DNA of 64,000 nt from Rhodospirillales bacterium BBD 1991-14 (GTDB lineage Bacteria; Pseudomonadota; Alphaproteobacteria; Kiloniellales; Kiloniellaceae), in assembly GCA_001657395.1 (NCBI GenBank), contig LYSY01000002.1, positions 868,001-932,000 of the forward strand, read 5' to 3'. The position numbers and the translations under genes were made by a program. Each line of letters begins with the position of its first letter. Position 1 is the stretch's first letter. Shown here piece after piece: positions 62,590-64,000 of the stretch. Under the pieces are notes generated by a model. It had not been told where the DNA came from, did no database searches, and was given only the letters and a program-made list of their open reading frames with translations.

Positions 62590-63459
62590 TCAGCGACATC
62601 CCTTCAGGGGCATATGGATCTCGGTGATGTTGTCCGCGGGCGCCACCTCGCGCGGGTTGGTGAGGTAGTACTCCATGCAGGGGGCATCGCCAGGCTCCTC
62701 GCCGCTTTGCGGCAGCCAGGTGCCGAAGAACCAGTTGTAGGCGCCGAGCAGCTCGGCATAGGCACCCTTGAAGCGCAGGATGGCATGGCGCCCGCCGGGC
62801 ACGTCCACCAGCTGGATCGGTTCCTTCACCGGCGTGCCGGGTTCCACCGAGATGCCGACGTCGGAGCGCAGGTCCTCTTCCGCCACTGCACCCGGGTCGT
62901 CGTGGTAGATGCCGATGACGCGGGTCGAGGGCCCCATCTGGCCGGCGCCCATGGCCCAGGCGAAGACTTGGTTGAAGGGTTTCTCGACCTCCAGGTAGGG
63001 GCCGACATGGCGGATCGCGGCCAGGGTGACCGGCTCCACCTCTTCGATACGGACGTCATGCATTGCGGAGTTTCCTTCTTTCGGGGGGCTGAGGGTGATG
63101 GGCGGGTCGAGCCGCCCTTCGGTGCGGTAGACCGCCGGGCTGCGCCCGAAGGCGCGGGAGAAGGCCCGGGTAAAGGCGGCGGCCGAGCCATAGCCCGCCG
63201 CGCGGGCCACGGCCTCCACCGGGTCGTTGTCCTTGATCAGCGCGTTGGCGGCGTGGTGCAGGCGCAGGCGCGTCACCATCTGGGCCAGGGTCTCGCCGGT
63301 GAAGGCGTGCCAGCAGCGGTGGAAGTGGTAGGGCGAGAGGCAGGCCACCTCCGCCAGGCGGTCCAGGTCCAGATCCTCCTCCAAATGCGCGGTGATGTAG
63401 TCGCTCACCCGGACGAAGCGGCCCAGCCAGGCCTGCTGCGTGGTCTCTCTTTGGCTCAT
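62590..63459 (-). CDS. AraC-family regulator with GyrI-like ligand domain
   Basis: A 289-residue regulator. Residues 1-115 are an AraC-type double helix-turn-helix (LDRLAEVACLSPYHFHRCWH, then VARAAGYGSAAAFTRAFSRA) placed at the N-terminus, and 130-289 are a GyrI-like effector-binding domain (VRIEEVEPVTLAAIRHVGPY, PGGRHAILRF). SoxS/Rob-like regulators with this layout (for example Rob, BmrR-type effector domains) sense hydrophobic compounds. A nearby MFS gene is a plausible target. The next 167 bases (63460-63626) show nothing further. Confidence 0.85.
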   Translation of the reverse strand: MSQRETTQQAWLGRFVRVSDYITAHLEEDLDLDRLAEVACLSPYHFHRCWHAFTGETLAQMVTRLRLHHAANALIKDNDPVEAVARAAGYGSAAAFTRAFSRAFGRSPAVYRTEGRLDPPITLSPPKEGNSAMHDVRIEEVEPVTLAAIRHVGPYLEVEKPFNQVFAWAMGAGQMGPSTRVIGIYHDDPGAVAEEDLRSDVGISVEPGTPVKEPIQLVDVPGGRHAILRFKGAYAELLGAYNWFFGTWLPQSGEEPGDAPCMEYYLTNPREVAPADNITEIHMPLKGCR

Positions 63460-63626
63460 GGGCGGGCTCCCTCCCTCGCGGTTCTCTCAGGCGCTCTGTC
63501 GGCATCGGCCTCTGGTTCGTGGCCTCTGGGCGCGCCCCAAGACCTATCCGAAGCCCGCTTGATCTGTCTTGCGGAATTGCGGGCGGCGGGGAGCGGGGGT
63601 GCAGGCCCTGCCGAATTCTCCCGACT

Positions 63627-63734
63627 GTCACCCTTTTGCTTGTCACGAGGGTCCATCGCGCCACTGGCTCAGCGTCGGCCTGAGAGACCCGGTCTGGCCG
63701 TTCCATGGATGCTCGGGACAAGCCCGAGCATGAC
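63627..63734 (+). repeat. Dispersed two-hairpin repeat, family A (copy 3)
   Basis: A 108-base element: GTCACCCTTTTGCTTGTCA-CGAGGGTCC at one end, ATGCTCGGGACAAGCCCGAG-CATGAC at the other, and a central GGTCTGGCCGTTCCATGGAT shared in outline with copy 1 (GGTCTGGCCGATCCATGGGT). It lies just upstream of the NrtS-like gene, between divergent genes. The 338-base gap 63460-63797 holds this repeat and nothing else that I recognise. Confidence 0.65.
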
Positions 63735-63797
63735 GGGTGGAGGCGGTGGCGCTAACCTGCGGCGCTAACGTGGGAAATGCACGAAGGAGGCGGTTGA

Positions 63798-64000
63798 ATG
63801 AACAGATGGGTCGCCATCGCCCTCCGCCCGGCCGTGGTGCGCCGCTCTCTGACCGTCGCGCTGGTCGTCGGCACCGCGCTGGTGGCCATCAACCAGGGCG
63901 ACCGCCTCGTCGCCGGCCAGGGCCTCGACCTGATGAAGGCCGTGCTGACCTACCTCGTCCCCTACTGCGTCGCCACCTACGGCGCCGTTTCGGCGCTGCT
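63798..64000 (+). CDS. nrtS: NrtS-like nitrate/nitrite transporter, N-terminal part (continues beyond the window)
   Basis: The first 67 residues of a small membrane protein. They match the NrtS family: WVAIALRPAVVRRSLTVALV, GTALVAINQGD and TYLVPYCVATYGAVSAL, with two transmembrane helices, and should be about 70-85 residues complete. NrtS subunits move nitrate and nitrite in marine bacteria. The ATG at 63798 has AAGGAGG upstream. The 3' end is cut by the window. Confidence 0.75.
   Translation, partial: MNRWVAIALRPAVVRRSLTVALVVGTALVAINQGDRLVAGQGLDLMKAVLTYLVPYCVATYGAVSAL

Overview
The window is about 64 kb of dense, GC-rich bacterial chromosome, roughly two thirds G+C, with strong G/C bias at third codon positions. 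The gene content points to a free-living aerobic alphaproteobacterium, probably of the Rhodospirillales/Kiloniellales type. The evidence is: argF-hslO linkage, an Usg-family protein, class I lysyl-tRNA synthetase, a short CtaA-type heme A synthase, a PAS_5-like protein, a TipF-like EAL protein, and dispersed palindromic intergenic repeats of a kind common in that class. This placement is inference, since no rRNA or marker comparison is possible here. No prophage, insertion sequence or CRISPR array is visible.

Layout. 1-8 kb holds housekeeping genes: argF (3' part), hslO, a lipoprotein, murI, then leftward trkH-argE, folE, apaG and an OmpA-like lipoprotein. 8.2-14 kb is leftward: a YnjBCD-type ABC importer, a mono-heme cytochrome c, and an unusual Ada/2OG-dioxygenase fusion. 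A tRNA-Gly(CCC) follows, then a serine hydrolase and a large pyruvate carboxylase gene. 19-25.8 kb carries three small exported proteins, the ctaA-cobW pair, usg, a TerB-like protein, an AEC transporter and a PAS protein. 25.8-33.8 kb carries a DinG-like helicase, an ECF sigma / anti-sigma-like / periplasmic sensor operon, class I lysK, and a lower-GC SpoU methyltransferase between two copies of a dispersed repeat. 33.9-40.2 kb has a LysR regulator divergent from a fused double ABC exporter, an Ada-AraC regulator and a PEP-mutase-family lyase.

The most distinctive part is 40.2-51.3 kb. First comes a small ECF module: an ECF sigma factor and its membrane anti-sigma, divergent from a subtilisin-like protease carrying 32 consecutive aspartates, with a lipoprotein downstream. 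Three promoters in this module share one spacing, GGAAT-N16-CGTT: one before the protease, one before the sigma factor, one before the lipoprotein. It looks like an autoregulated envelope or extracytoplasmic response. Directly after it lies a six-gene rightward cluster: Asp/Asn-hydroxylase-like 2OG enzyme, alpha/beta hydrolase, a P-loop protein with an unfamiliar N-terminal domain, an ABC exporter, a histidine kinase and an OmpR-type regulator. Its tight spacing suggests a functional unit that I cannot match to a named pathway. It is the best candidate here for an undescribed system.

51.3-64 kb returns to scattered genes: a branched-chain aminotransferase, an S24-fold repressor lacking the protease residues, DUF952-pyrD, arsC, a degenerate EAL protein, a lipoprotein, a HAD phosphatase, a class III cyclase with N-terminal SRPBCC-like and zinc-ribbon regions, a histidine phosphatase, an MFS transporter, an AraC/GyrI-type regulator and the start of an NrtS-like nitrate/nitrite transporter. 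Two families of about 110-bp two-hairpin repeats and one further palindrome occur between genes.
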